A DNA stretch of 64,000 nt from CBDCME01 sp965218865 (lineage in GTDB: Bacteria; Pseudomonadota; Alphaproteobacteria; JAAXGF01), in assembly GCA_965218865.1 (NCBI GenBank), contig CBDCME010000032.1, forward strand, positions 62,001-126,000. The letters run 5' to 3'. The notes beneath the pieces were generated by a model that saw nothing but the letters and a program-made list of their open reading frames with translations, did not search any database and was not told where the DNA came from. A program made the translations under genes and the position numbers. This document shows, piece after piece, positions 35,355-45,000 of the stretch. Numbering within the stretch: position 1 is the stretch's first letter; each line of letters begins with the position of its first letter.

Positions 35355-36518
35355 CCAACCGCCCTTAACATTGACTTGTGCGAGCCCACGCTCTGAGGCC
35401 GATGGACATGATCTTCCAAGGTTGGTCGGTCAGGTTGTTCCAGGCTTGGCAAGAGGCCTCGACGATGGCTTCATAGGAGTCGAAGACACGATTGGAGAGC
35501 CAGTTCTGGCGGAGGTATTGCCAGACATTTTCGGCGGGATTGAGCTCCGGGGACTTGGGTGGCAAAGGCACGAGGGAGATGTTCTCCGGGATGCCGAGTT
35601 TGGCAGTGGTGTGCCATGCGGCTTGGTCGAGCAGCACGACGGCATGGGCGTTTGGGGCAACGGCCCGGCTGATTTCCTCGAGATGCAGGTCCATGGCTTC
35701 AGTATTGGCGCGCGGCATGACCAGCGCCGCGCCCTCACCGCGCTCGGGGCAGATGGCGCCGAAGAGATACGCCGAAGAGGTCCGTAGGTCCTTGACCTGG
35801 CGCGGGCGCGATCCCTTTGGGGCCCACTGGCGCACCAGGCTGTTCTTCTGGCCGACGCGCATTTCATCTTGAAACCAAACCTCGATGGGCGTGTCCGGTG
35901 GCTGTGCCGCTACGATTTTCGCCAAGTGTTCGGGAAAACTTTTTTTTAAATTCCTCCTGTGCCCGCGCATCCTGGCCGACGTGGCGCGGGCGCGCGGAAA
36001 TATGCGAGAACCCGAGCGCGGCCAGCAGCTTGCCGACGCTCCGCTCGTGATAGTCCACGCCGAAGCGCGTTCGGATCAGTTGCTTGAGATCGATGCAGCG
36101 CCAGCGCACGACCCCATCCCGTTCGGGATCGGGACCGGCCTCGATAGCCCGCGAAAGCGCCGCCATTTGCGACGGCGTCAACCGACGCAACGCCCCGTTC
36201 GGCTTGCGGTCGATCAGACCGGCCGGACCTCCCGCGTTGAACCGGTGAACCCAGTCCCGCAACGTCTGCCGATCCATGCCGCCAATACCCGCCGCGCACG
36301 CTCGATCCATCCCATCGTAGATGGCCGCCATCGACAAAAGCCGTCGCGCCTGGTTCCCATCATCGCTCCGTGCCGCAAGAACACGGACTCTTTCAGCATC
36401 AAAGTCGTTTCGCAAAGGAATCGTTGGCATTGAACACACTCCCTTGTTGCCAACAACCTTGAATCACACAAAACCTAGCGTGTAAACCTTTGCGCGAGTC
36501 AAACTCTGGGGCGGTTGG
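35355..36518 (-). mobile_element. IS630-family element, copy B (1164 bp, A8 variant)
   Basis: It has the same termini as copy A with TA at 35353-35354 and 36519-36520, and the left flank again reads CTAATA. It is one base longer because the internal homopolymer has eight residues (35940-35947). Confidence 0.92.
35365..36430 (-). pseudogene. IS630-family transposase split in two frames (copy B)
   Basis: The N-terminal half (about 188 codons) reads E-F-K-K-K-F-S and stops at about 35864. The C-terminal half, with the complete DDE domain, begins in another frame as N-L-K-K-S-F-P-E-H. The only cause is A8 instead of A7. Loss of one A by polymerase slippage, or a +1 ribosomal shift, would restore the 354-residue protein, so this may not be dead. 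Confidence 0.85.
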
Positions 36519-36551
36519 TATAAGACGCCCATTGCCTGCCGTCCGACCGGA

Positions 36552-36977
36552 CTACGCCATCCTTCGCCCTTGCTCCCCTGCCAACGCCCTGACTGTCTCG
36601 CGTATCCGCTGGCGAAGGTCTGCGTCATCAATCTGGTAATACGCACGCACCAGCTCCAGCGTCTCACGTCTGTGGATGATATCGAGTTTTCCTTCTTCTC
36701 GCGACTCGCGTTGTGTTGGTTGTTGGACTTTCTCAAGCTCCTCTGGCATATCCTCGAAGAAATACGGAACCGGCACGTCGAGTGCCACGGATAACTGGTA
36801 AAGCTTGCTCGCACTGATGCGGTTGGAGCCTCGCTCGTATTTCTGCAATTGTTGGAAGCTGAGACCCAAAGCATTTCCTATTTGTGACTGGCTCAACCCC
36901 AGCAACGTTCGCCGTGTGCGGACACGGCTGCCTACATGCGCGTCAACGGCGTTGGCTCGTAGCGGCGGATTTCTCAT
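36552..36977 (-). CDS. XRE-family (SinR/Cro-like) transcriptional regulator
   Basis: This 141-residue protein has an N-terminal helix-turn-helix (R-R-T-L-L-G-L-S-Q-S-Q-I-G-N-A-L-G-L-S-F-Q-Q-L-Q-K-Y-E-R-G, residues about 22-50). The D-V-P-V-P-Y-F-F-E-D-M segment and an acidic helical tail follow, a layout very common in alphaproteobacteria. It stops 33 bases after the IS630 element and appears complete. Its targets are unknown. Confidence 0.85.
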   Translation of the reverse strand: MRNPPLRANAVDAHVGSRVRTRRTLLGLSQSQIGNALGLSFQQLQKYERGSNRISASKLYQLSVALDVPVPYFFEDMPEELEKVQQPTQRESREEGKLDIIHRRETLELVRAYYQIDDADLRQRIRETVRALAGEQGRRMA

Positions 36978-37252
36978 TGCCTACTTCCCCATGCATCCTT
37001 TTGTTGATGGGGGAGTATACGGCTTGGAGCGGGGCTTCGCAAAATAGCTCCGGCCCGAACGTTGCGCGGACCGAGAAGAGAAGGAGACATATCCGAAGGA
37101 GCGCGGATCATACCGTGACGGGATGGACGAGGATTGGTGAAGAAGGTACGCGGGAGCATGCCGACGGAAAGATCTGCTTATGACCCATTTCGGACCTTTC
37201 GGCTCCTTATAAATGATCAAGCCAACCGCGATAACTGGGAATGGGATCAACT

Positions 37253-37471
37253 CTATTTCAAAAACTCGACAATCAGGTTCTTATTCAGCTTCGTAAAGGG
37301 TTTTTCCACAAATCCGGGTTTCCCGAGTCCCCACGCCCACCTAATCGTACCGGCGCTGAATACCTTTGCTCCGGCCTCACTGACAAAAAATACGCCTTGT
37401 GCCAGTCCCTCTCGCCCAGTGCCGGAGATGGCTTTCCCCTCAAACAGAACTCGCAAGTTTTCGCGTGCCAA
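37253..37471 (-). pseudogene. C-terminal fragment of a dimethylformamidase-like large-subunit protein
   Basis: The minus strand reads L-R-V-L-F-E-G-K ... G-A-K-V-F-S-A-G-T-I-R-W-A-W-G-L-G-K-P-G-F and ends K-N-L-I-V-E-F-L-K before a stop. This is the characteristic end of proteins of the N,N-dimethylformamidase beta-subunit family. The middle of such a protein lies head-to-head with it on the plus strand at 37502-38401. The fragment has no start of its own. Confidence 0.65.
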
Positions 37472-37501
37472 GAATCCGAATTGGAAAGCGTACGAAATCA
37501 G

Positions 37502-38479
37502 CCTGTCACCGCTTCAAGTTTCATTGTTGGCATGCCGTGGAAGTCCCACGATATTGATATTCCCACTGTCGACTGGAAATCAGGTTATTACGCGTTCAAT
37601 TTTGTCGAACAGTCGGGTCGACGGTACGACGACATCGCTTTTATCGTCGTCACCAATCCGCTTCGCAAGGGTGACATTCTCGTCAAGCTAAGCACCAACA
37701 CCTACCAAGCCTATAATAAATGGGGTGGCGGAAGCCTTTATTCGACCATCTTGAGGGGTGTTCCACACGCGGACACGGTTTCTTTCGACCGGCCAACAGT
37801 GTCCCAGTTTTACCGATGGGAATATTATTATGTCTTATGGCTTGAAGAGCTCGCCAACCAACTCGATTTCACCGTGGATTACGCGACGAATTTTGACTTT
37901 TACCGCGAGCCAAAGATCGCGGACGAGTACAAAATCCTCATTTCCTTGGGTCATGATGAATATTGGTCCCAGGAAGAATTTGAAAGTCACTATGATAGGA
38001 TATTCGCATTGGGGAAGAACACATTGTTCTTGGGCGCGAATTCGGCCTATTTCCGGGTCCGATATGGCGATATTCATGGTCCGCAATCCTGGCCTAACAG
38101 AGGACGACAACTCATATGTTTTAAGAACAGCCTGGCCGACGAAACACGCGAGTTGGGTCGCCTGTACGATCCTGTAATTTACGCCGAGGAAGGTTCAGGT
38201 CACGCGACAGGCTTATTCAGGGGACAGATCGGGTTCCCGGAAACCATGCTCATGGGGGTCGGATTCGAAAATAATTTTCCATCGGACCCGTCCACGCGCT
38301 ACACGTATTATGTAAATTCGGTTGTTCCCTGGTTATTTGAAGGAACTGGTCTTGAAGTAGGCGACAGGCTGGCCGACGTCGTTGGATATCAATGGGACAA
38401 CATCTCTCTTATCCACAACGGAGTCATGGTATTGTCCGAGCCGGAGTCGCGCGTCCCGTTACCGCGCCGCCACCCGTGA
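37502..38479 (+). pseudogene. Middle part of a dimethylformamidase-like large-subunit protein
   Basis: Homology-like sequence starts at W-K-S-H-D-I-D-I-P and runs through W-K-S-G-Y-Y-A-F-N, N-P-L-R-K-G-D-I-L-V-K-L, S-T-N-T-Y-Q-A-Y-N-K-W-G-G, I-S-L-G-H-D-E-Y-W-S and F-L-G-A-N to V-V-G-Y-Q-W-D-N at 38401. The last 25 residues are unrelated. Residues before 37502 in the open frame (from an ATG at 37241) overlap the antisense C-terminal fragment and are probably not authentic. The N-terminus and the typical C-terminus are therefore absent in this orientation. Confidence 0.6.
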
Positions 38480-38874
38480 CGCCTTTTTGTCCCTGGGAAT
38501 CTGGCGAATAGGCCGTCGAGTGGACCGGCCCCTTTTTTATTTCCGGGAAATTTCGAAGGGACTTTCTTGCTTGCCCGTCCGCGTAAGCCTGGACGACGGC
38601 GCGGACCGTCTCTTGCAGAATGTCAGTAATACTGACCTATTCGTCTGCTAACTCGTCGTCTGGCCCAGTCTCAATCGGCGCGCTTTTAAGGCCCGGAAAT
38701 TTCGGAGGGTCCCTTTTGGACCGTGGAATCTGGGCAGGGAACCTATGCGCGCCCAACCTCCGGGGAGGGGTGTGCCGAACTACCCTTGGGGACTACCGAC
38801 AGGGCGACAGCGGGGGCCGGCAGATACCGAGCGCGGGAACAGGATGGCGACCGCAAATCGTCCACGAATATCCA
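38480..38874. other. Intergenic stretch with no recognised gene
   Basis: These 395 bases lie between the dimethylformamidase-like remnant and IS5-family copy 4. No frame on either strand has recognisable motifs. The missing N-terminal part of the remnant was looked for on the minus strand and not recognised. Confidence 0.4.
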
Positions 38875-40440
38875 GTCGCCCGTGAAGAACGCGTAAGCGG
38901 CTGATGTTGGTAGTTCTTTCGGTTTGGCGAAGTAATCGGATTTGCAAGAAAACGGGTTTTGGGCCTGAAAAGCTTGTGATTTGAAATAATTGATTTTGGG
39001 GATTCCCTTCCGTTGCGGAACGTGATTCTCTGCTCCCGTCGATTGGGATTGGAGAACTGTGATGAAGCCATCGCGCAAGGTGTCATCGGGAATAGAGGAC
39101 CTGTTCCGCTCGCGGTTCGAAAACATCATCAACCTGCGCCACGAGTTGGTGGTGTTGGGGGGCCGGATCGCGTGGACTTTCTTCGACGAGACCTATGAAG
39201 CCTTGTATTCGGAGGAGGGTCGGCCGGGGGTCCCGACGCGGTTGATGGTTGGGCTGCACATCCTCAAGCATATGTTCGATCTCTCGGATGAGGAGGTCTG
39301 CGAGCGCTGGGTCTACGACCCATACTTCCAGTGCTTCTGCGGCGAAGAGTACTTTCAGCATGAGCTGCCCATGGAGCGCTCGTCGATGACCCGGTGGCGG
39401 GACCGGATCGGGCCGGAAGGTTTGGAGAAGGTATTCCAGGAGAGCCTGGCCGTGGCCCACCGGGTGGGGGCGCTGCGGGAGAAGGACCTCGAGCGGGTGA
39501 CGGTGGACACCACCGTACAAGAGAAGGCGATTGCCTTTCCGACCGACGCCAAACTGATGCAACGAGCCCGCGAGCGGCTGGTGCGACTGGCACGGGAGCA
39601 CGGCATTGCCCTGCGTCAGTCCTATACCCGCCTGGGCAAGAGGGCGTTGATCATGCAAGGCCGCTACCGCCATGCCAAACAGCACAAGCGGGCCAACAAG
39701 GCCCTGCGCAAGCTCAAGACCTATCTCGGGCGCACCGTCCGCGACATCCGCCGCAAGACGGCCCAGGAGGAGAGCCTACGGGATACCTTCCGCCGCCCCT
39801 TGTGGCTGGCCGAGCGGGTGTCGACCCAGAAGCGGCGCGACCCCTTGCCCAAGGTCTATTCGCTCCACGCGCCCGAGGTCGAATGCATCGGCAAAGGGAA
39901 GGCGCACAAGCCGTACGAGTTCGGCTGCAAGGTCTCCGTGGCGGCGACCAATTCCCGCCCCCCCGGCGGCCAGTTCGTCGCCCACGTCAAGGCCTTCCAC
40001 GGCAATCCCTATGATGGCCACACCTTGAGGCAGGTGATCGAAGAGATGGAACGCTGGACGGGGATATCGGCCGAGCGCATCTATGTCGACAAGGGATACC
40101 AGGGCCACGATTACCCCAACAAACACCGCGTCTTTAGATCAGGCCAGAAACGCGGCATCACGCCGACGATCAAGAAGGAGCTCAGGCGGCGCTCCGCCGT
40201 CGAGGCCGTGATCGGACATCTCAAGAGCGATGGCAGGCTGGGGCGCAACTTCCTCAAAGGCCGCGACGGCGACAAGATCAACGCCATCCTCGCCGGCGCC
40301 GGCTACAACTACCGCCTTGTCCTCAAATGGCTGAGGCGTTTGTTTGTCCAAATCCTGGCCGCGCTCCTCAGCGACATCTCGCACCCCACCGCAAACCCAA
40401 TCGCCGCTTCAGCTTGAAATCAGGGTTCTTCACGGACGAC
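38875..40440 (+). mobile_element. IS5-family element, copy 4 (1566 bp, intact)
   Basis: Termini are GTCGCCCGTGAAGAAC and GTTCTTCACGGACGAC. The six bases before the left end and after the right end are identical (TATCCA), the clearest target duplication among the copies. Confidence 0.92.
39062..40417 (+). CDS. IS5-family DDE transposase (copy 4)
   Basis: This is a full 451-residue transposase with the P-T-D-A-K variant shared with copies 2 and 5. All catalytic segments (T-V-D-T-T-V-Q, Y-V-D-K-G-Y-Q-G, S-A-V-E-A-V-I-G-H) are present. Together with its intact ends and clean TATCCA duplication, it is a good candidate for an active copy. Confidence 0.93.
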   Translation: MKPSRKVSSGIEDLFRSRFENIINLRHELVVLGGRIAWTFFDETYEALYSEEGRPGVPTRLMVGLHILKHMFDLSDEEVCERWVYDPYFQCFCGEEYFQHELPMERSSMTRWRDRIGPEGLEKVFQESLAVAHRVGALREKDLERVTVDTTVQEKAIAFPTDAKLMQRARERLVRLAREHGIALRQSYTRLGKRALIMQGRYRHAKQHKRANKALRKLKTYLGRTVRDIRRKTAQEESLRDTFRRPLWLAERVSTQKRRDPLPKVYSLHAPEVECIGKGKAHKPYEFGCKVSVAATNSRPPGGQFVAHVKAFHGNPYDGHTLRQVIEEMERWTGISAERIYVDKGYQGHDYPNKHRVFRSGQKRGITPTIKKELRRRSAVEAVIGHLKSDGRLGRNFLKGRDGDKINAILAGAGYNYRLVLKWLRRLFVQILAALLSDISHPTANPIAASA

Positions 40441-40609
40441 TATCCACTCATGAACGTGGCCGTTTGACCCCGTATATTCCCTAAATGTTACCTAAATTCG
40501 AATCGCCAAATCGTTAAGTCATTGTTTTCATTGGAGTTCCCAGGGGGGATCGAACCCACGTTTCCGCCGGTTTGGGGAGATATCCGGAAAAAGAGTGCCG
40601 TCCAACGTG

Positions 40610-41167
40610 TCACTCGCACCGGTTCTCCTCGGGGCAGCTCATCAGCAAGAAGTACAGAAGCGGCAATACGCTCGGCGCTATTCGCCACTGTGAGGAAATT
40701 CCTCCGGGATCGGCTTCAGGGTTTTTCTCCAGCCAACCCTCTCCAAATGGCACCTTCGTGGTATAATGGTTCGGTTGCGAGGGATATGGATTGACTGACA
40801 TAAGGCCGAGCAAGTCACGCAACTTGGTCGCGTGATAAGTTGCACGCAACTGGAATTCAACGAAATCCCGTACATCGCCCAATGTATTCCAGTTTCCATT
40901 TTTCAGCGCGCAAAGAATAAGGAAGCGGTCTTTACCGACTTGACCGCGTATCATGAGCTCCCACCATAATTTTACCTCCTCTGTTTTCCCAGATCGAAGC
41001 GACTTGCCGAAGTCACCGAAGATGTTCACCCCGTCGAAGGGACGTTCCCCACTAACGTTGATTTTCTCGCCGTCACCGTCAGCCGTCGGCTCTTTTGTTT
41101 TGCCATCGGTGCCAGGGAGCGCGAGAAAAGTGGCGATAAAAACCCACAGCAGCTTGTGCGTCGGCAA
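40610..41167 (-). CDS. Hypothetical exported protein
   Basis: The most likely start is TTG at 41167, preceded by the strong ribosome site AGGAGAAGGGAG. It opens L-P-T-H-K-L-L-W-V-F-I-A-T-F-L-A-L-P-G, a plausible signal peptide. The 185-residue product has no recognised domain; K-L-W-W-E-L-M-I-R-G-Q-V-G-K-D-R-F-L-I-L-C-A-L looks helical and could be a winged helix. AT-richer codon use than the core genes suggests horizontal origin. Confidence 0.5.
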   Translation of the reverse strand: MPTHKLLWVFIATFLALPGTDGKTKEPTADGDGEKINVSGERPFDGVNIFGDFGKSLRSGKTEEVKLWWELMIRGQVGKDRFLILCALKNGNWNTLGDVRDFVEFQLRATYHATKLRDLLGLMSVNPYPSQPNHYTTKVPFGEGWLEKNPEADPGGISSQWRIAPSVLPLLYFLLMSCPEENRCE

Positions 41168-41572
41168 CTCCCTTCTCCTCTCCCCTGTTATCTTTGAAAT
41201 GGTGTCAAGTTCGGTGGGGAAAAGGGCCACGCGCTCAAAAGTCTTCGAGCCTGGCTGAGTTGACCCAGGCAGCACCGCTCGAGGCGACAGCTTCCGCCGT
41301 TCATCTCAAGGCTGTCGACGTGGCGTGCCCAGGGTTCGATACGGGCGCCCCAGAGGAACTCGTGCCCAATGTTCCATTCTTGGCTAGGAACGGCGGTACG
41401 AGTTTCCCCCTCCCGCGACCCACAGCGGGCATTCCTCACTGCTCGGCGGCAGCGCTGGGGAACTGCCTCATTTTCGCTAAGTCGTCTACAATTGCCATGG
41501 ATCGTTGGCGCCGCCGTTGAAATGGCCATGGCGCCATGGGGCGATGCCCTGGGGATGGGAACCAGGATCCCG

Positions 41573-42007
41573 TCACCGCTGAACACCGCAGTTCTCATCG
41601 TTGGTGCACCAATCTTTGGCCCAACGCTTCATCTTCTCGCGCGTTTCCTCCGATGCGGGCTTGATGATCCATTGGCCAGAGCTGTTGTTGCTGATTTTGA
41701 CCAGCCCCATGCTTTCGAGCCTGGCGGCCGCGCGGATGATATTCACCCGAGAAACCTTGCTCGATCGGACCATCGCGGTGATGATGATATCCGAATCGGG
41801 AACGCGGCAAATGATGGTTCGCCGTATGGGATCGGAACGGGCTAGGACCACGGCCTCGACCTCTCTCATCCAGGCTTGGACGATCTCCGCGAGCTGGGGA
41901 TCCTTGTCCCATGGATAGGGCTGGGCACGCGTAGCTTTGGCCACGGGCAGTAGAAAAATGGCGATAGCCATCACGAGGAAAATAAGTGGTCCCGTTTTCG
42001 GTCTCAA
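41573..42007 (-). CDS. Hypothetical exported protein with winged-helix-like tail
   Basis: This 144-residue protein starts M-R-P-K-T-G-P-L-I-F-L-V-M-A-I-A-I-F-L-L-P-V-A-K-A-T-R-A, a good signal peptide. The middle (S-S-K-V-S-R-V-N-I-I-R-A-A-A-R-L-E-S-M-G-L-V-K-I) resembles a winged-helix recognition region, unusual for an exported protein. It ends with W-C-T-N-D-E-N-C, a possible disulfide pair. No family is recognised. Confidence 0.55.
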   Translation of the reverse strand: MRPKTGPLIFLVMAIAIFLLPVAKATRAQPYPWDKDPQLAEIVQAWMREVEAVVLARSDPIRRTIICRVPDSDIIITAMVRSSKVSRVNIIRAAARLESMGLVKISNNSSGQWIIKPASEETREKMKRWAKDWCTNDENCGVQR

Positions 42008-42283
42008 GGTCGAGGGGTCCCGTTTTCAAACTCCCCTGGACTGAAAGAACTGGGGGAGACGCGCCGGTGGCTATACTCGCACGCCTGCGCAAGACTTGGA
42101 TATAGCGAAAAACGAGCCGGCCCGTTGAACCGACTTCCGTATGGCATGAAAATCCTGCCTTCATGGCAACACTCGGGCACGAATTTCATCAACGAGAACC
42201 GCGTTCGGCACCGCGGCAAGGATGGGCCCATTGGCGCCTCGAAAACCTGCCTCGTGACGAAGAGATGTTGTCACTCTCACAGT

Positions 42284-42316
42284 CTGTTCGAAAACTCGCG
42301 GCACCGGCCCTCTCCC
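42284..42316. repeat. Left part of hairpin repeat copy 2, interrupted by the IS110-family element
   Basis: CTGTTCGAAAA followed by CTCGCGGCACCGGCCCTCTCCC is the reverse complement of the right end of copy 1 (33972-34007). The repeat stops inside the C-rich stem, where the IS begins. The rest of this copy resumes at 43914. Confidence 0.8.
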
Positions 42317-42612
42317 TGTACCATTTAAGTTGACCACTCGAACATAGAAAGTTGATGTGGTTGTTGTTTTGTGGGTAACGCGGAGCGTTATCCACAAAAT
42401 GCGGTCAGCTGAAGATCTGATCGGGTCATTTTTTCGGATCGGACGAGCCTTCTGGGAGCGACCCATTGCTCCCTGTGTTTCGAGCACCTGGGGGGGACGC
42501 GTGCCCCGGAGGGACGGCCGCGGCGGACAGCCGGTGGGGAGTTGCGCCTGCGAGCGCCAGTACAGGGAATGTTCGGCGTCGCGGCGGTCCGAGGCAAGAG
42601 AGGAGAAAGGCG
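42317..42612 (+). ncRNA. Candidate bridge RNA region of the IS110-family element
   Basis: The non-coding left end has a 13-bp near-perfect hairpin (42367-42379 with 42387-42399) and a GGGAGC/GCTCCC hairpin (42454-42473). GGTGGGGAGT at 42533-42542 equals the IS right end (43904-43913). GTACAGGGA at 42560-42568 is the reverse complement of TCCCTGTAC at the left junction. These two guides flank a small GCGC/GCGC hairpin, as in an IS110 donor-binding loop. GGAGGG at 42508-42513 could pair with the target CCCTCC. Transcript ends are not determined. Confidence 0.6.
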
Positions 42613-43876
42613 ATGAACTTTGATTGGTTTGCTGGCATTGACTGGGCGACCGAGAGGCACCAGGTTTGCCTTCTTGATGGTAACGGCGTCATCGTCGTTG
42701 AAAGGTCGTTCGCCCACAGCGGGGAAGGGCTGGCCGAGTTGTGCGCGTGGCTGACGAAAAAGAGTGGCAGTGTGCCGGAGAGGATTGCCGTCTCCATCGA
42801 GGTCCCGCATGGGGCGGTCGTCGATACCTTGCTGGAGCGGGGTTTCGCCATTCACAGTATCAACCCCAAGCAGCTCGACCGCTTTCGCGATCGTTTCACC
42901 GTCGCCGGCGCCAAGGACGACCGCCGCGACGCCCATGTCCTCGGCGATTCCTTGCGCACCGACGGCCATTGCTTTCGTCGCTTGAAGGCCGATGCTCCCG
43001 CCATCATCGAACTGCGCGAATATTCGCGCCTGGGCCGAGGACCTCGGCCAGGAGCGCGTGCGCCTCGCCAACCACCTGCGCGAACAGTTGAGACGCTATT
43101 ATCCCCAGGCCTTGGAGGTCAGCGACGATGTCGCCAGCGAGTGGTTTCTCGCCCTGTGGAAGAAGGCGCCCACTCCCGAGAAGGCGCGGCGCATCCGAAC
43201 CAATACCGTTGCCAAGCTGCTGAAAACCCACCGCATCCGCAAAATCGACGCGCCTGAAGTGTTGCGCCTCTTGCGCCAAAAGCCGCTCACCGTCGCGCCG
43301 GGAACTATCGCCGCCGCTTGCGCTCATATCGGTTCCCTGGCCGAGCGTTTGCGCCTGGTCAACCGCCAGGTCAAGCAGGCCCGAAGCCGCATCGACGGCC
43401 TCTGCCGACACATCGCCGATCAACAGGACAGCGCCTCGGGGCAGAAATCCGAGCAGCGCGACGTGGACATCCTGCTTTCCATGCCCGGAATCGGGAGGAC
43501 CGTCCTCGCCACGCTGCTCGCAGAAGCCTCGACGCCCCTGCGGGAAAGAAATTACCAGGCCCTGCGCACCTTGTCCGGCGCCGCCCCCGTTACCCGCCGG
43601 AGCGGCAAACGCTGTCTCGTCATCATGCGTCAGGCCTGCCACGTTCGGCTGCGAACCGCCCTTTACCACTGGGCCCGCGTCGCCATCCAACACGATCCCA
43701 TCAGCCGCCAACGCTATGCCGCCCTTAGGGCCCGGGGACACGGCCACGCCAGAGCGCTGAGAACCGTCGCCGATAGACTGCTTGCCGTCGCCTGCGCCAT
43801 GCTCAGAAATCAAACCCTCTTCGATCCATCCCATGCTCAAAAAAAAACCCAACGCCGCCTCACTCCGGCAGCGTGA
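42613..43876 (+). pseudogene. IS110-family DEDD transposase with one frameshift
   Basis: From ATG at 42613 (ribosome site AGGAGAAAGG) the first frame gives the RuvC-like DEDD domain: G-I-D-W-A, I-E-V-P-H-G and A-K-D-D-R-R-D-A. One extra G in a GGG run near 43032-43034 shifts the frame after L-R-E-Y-S-R-L. The rest continues as A-E-D-L-G-Q-E-R-V-R-L-A-N ... with the C-terminal transposase_20 domain (L-L-S-M-P-G-I-G-R-T-V-L-A-T-L-L-A-E). It would be about 420 residues if repaired. A sequencing error in the G run cannot be excluded. Confidence 0.85.
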
Positions 43877-43913
43877 CCACCTCTCATTTCGCCCTTGCTC
43901 AATGGTGGGGAGT

Positions 43914-44013
43914 CCCTCCCGGCCACCCATATCAGCAACCTCTCGTGGGTGGCCGGGAGGGGGAGAGGGCCGGATCAGACGCAAAATATGCGCAGAAGCG
44001 CATTTTCGAACAG
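43914..44013. repeat. Right part of hairpin repeat copy 2
   Basis: It resumes CCCTCCCGGCCACCC, contains the loop and the full opposite arm GGGTGGCCGGGAGGGGG, and ends TTTTCGAACAG. With 42284-42316 it makes one complete repeat of about 130 bp. Confidence 0.8.
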
Positions 44014-44221
44014 AGCTGACAGCGTTCATGCCTTGGAGCGGGAGCATGGTTTGACGAATGTCACTTATCCCCTTGTCCCGCCAATTAGCGTTGGCTGCTA
44101 GGGGTTGGTACCCGATCCGACATGGCGCGTTTCACCCGATCGATGTTGATCAGCACCAAATTTCCGATTTGACTGGGTCGGGAGTCCATGCAACCGCCAG
44201 GTTGCATTTAAATTCTTTGGG

Positions 44222-44527
44222 CTAGGTGGTGAACGCTCCCGGAAAATGCCTGCTGCCGCATCTGCGGCATAGGCGGTTGCCGTACCAAGCGCTTTCGAAC
44301 GACTCTCCGCAATTTAGGCACTTGCGCACTTTAATCTTGTGCGATGCTGGCACCAGGGACGAATCGCTGGACGGCGACGCGGTGTGCGGATGGGATCGCG
44401 GGCTGGCGAATTGTCGTGAGTCAGTTGTACAAACCTTATTTTCGCGAGTTCCGGCATTCTTCGTTGTGGCCGGAAGGGTCCGCGTATTCGCCCGCGCATC
44501 AAGACGCCTGGGCATCGTGCTAGACAT
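44222..44527 (-). CDS. Small protein with C-terminal zinc ribbon
   Basis: This 101-residue protein has a low-complexity Ser/Pro/His-rich middle and ends with V-R-K-C-L-N-C-G-E-S-F-E-S-A-W-Y-G-N-R-L-C-R-R-C. That is a CxxC...CxxC ribbon of a type common in small alphaproteobacterial and phage-associated proteins. It is likely to bind zinc and perhaps DNA. The start is uncertain; the ribbon is the well-supported part. Confidence 0.5.
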   Translation of the reverse strand: MSSTMPRRLDARANTRTLPATTKNAGTRENKVCTTDSRQFASPRSHPHTASPSSDSSLVPASHKIKVRKCLNCGESFESAWYGNRLCRRCGSRHFPGAFTT

Positions 44528-44891
44528 GCAATTTTCCTCGAATCGGAAAGCCGGCCTATCGAGCCGGCTTCAGAATGCCAGGTCGGGGTCACCTGTATAT
44601 GAACTTAATTGACCATACCCTCAATCACGACACATAGATACAAGAATCGTGGCGTACCCTTGGCCGCGGTCATCGGCAGCGAATGCCTGGAGCGTCTCCG
44701 ATCGCCAATTGAAGTGGCGTACAAGCCCCTCGGGAATTTCGTCGGCTAACTACCGCTCGTTCCTCCCGCCTAATTCGGCCCACGCCCTGGCCTAATATGG
44801 GGCGTTACCCAGAACCGCGTGGGCGATCTATCGCTTTGGATGGGATTTTGGATTGACTTGTTGCGTTCAACCAAACTCGTGGTCCAGTTGG
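44528..44891. other. Intergenic stretch without recognised features
   Basis: These 364 bases lie between the zinc-ribbon gene and the third 109-bp repeat. No coding frame with recognisable motifs and no strong hairpin was found. Confidence 0.4.
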
Positions 44892-45000
44892 CTAGTGCAT
44901 CGACCTAAACGGAGGCGACAGCCAAAGTTTGGAAAGTTGATGCATCGACAAAGGCCTGGTGCACGGGGGCGTGAACGAAGTGAATGCGCCGGCGCACTAG
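44892..45000. repeat. 109-bp CTAG-bounded double-hairpin element, copy 3
   Basis: It has the same length and ends as copies 1, 2 and 4. Its right CTAG (44997-45000) supplies the TAG stop codon of the cupredoxin gene on the minus strand, the same relation as copy 2 has to glnA. Confidence 0.85.

Larger units (their letters stand above)
42317..43913 (+). mobile_element. IS110-family element inserted in the hairpin repeat (about 1597 bp)
   Basis: The boundaries are read from the interrupted repeat: repeat sequence stops after GGCCCTCTCCC and resumes with CCCTCCCGGCCACCC. The IS has no terminal inverted repeats. It has a 296-bp non-coding left end and only 37 bp after the transposase, the layout of the IS110 subgroup. 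A fragment of the same right end lies at 62098-62286. Confidence 0.85.

Noticed and set aside
40530..40570. tRNA-like 3' half (GGTTCGATCC T-loop on the minus strand)
   Set aside because: The T stem has a mismatch and no matching acceptor, D or anticodon arms were found. Probably a chance match.
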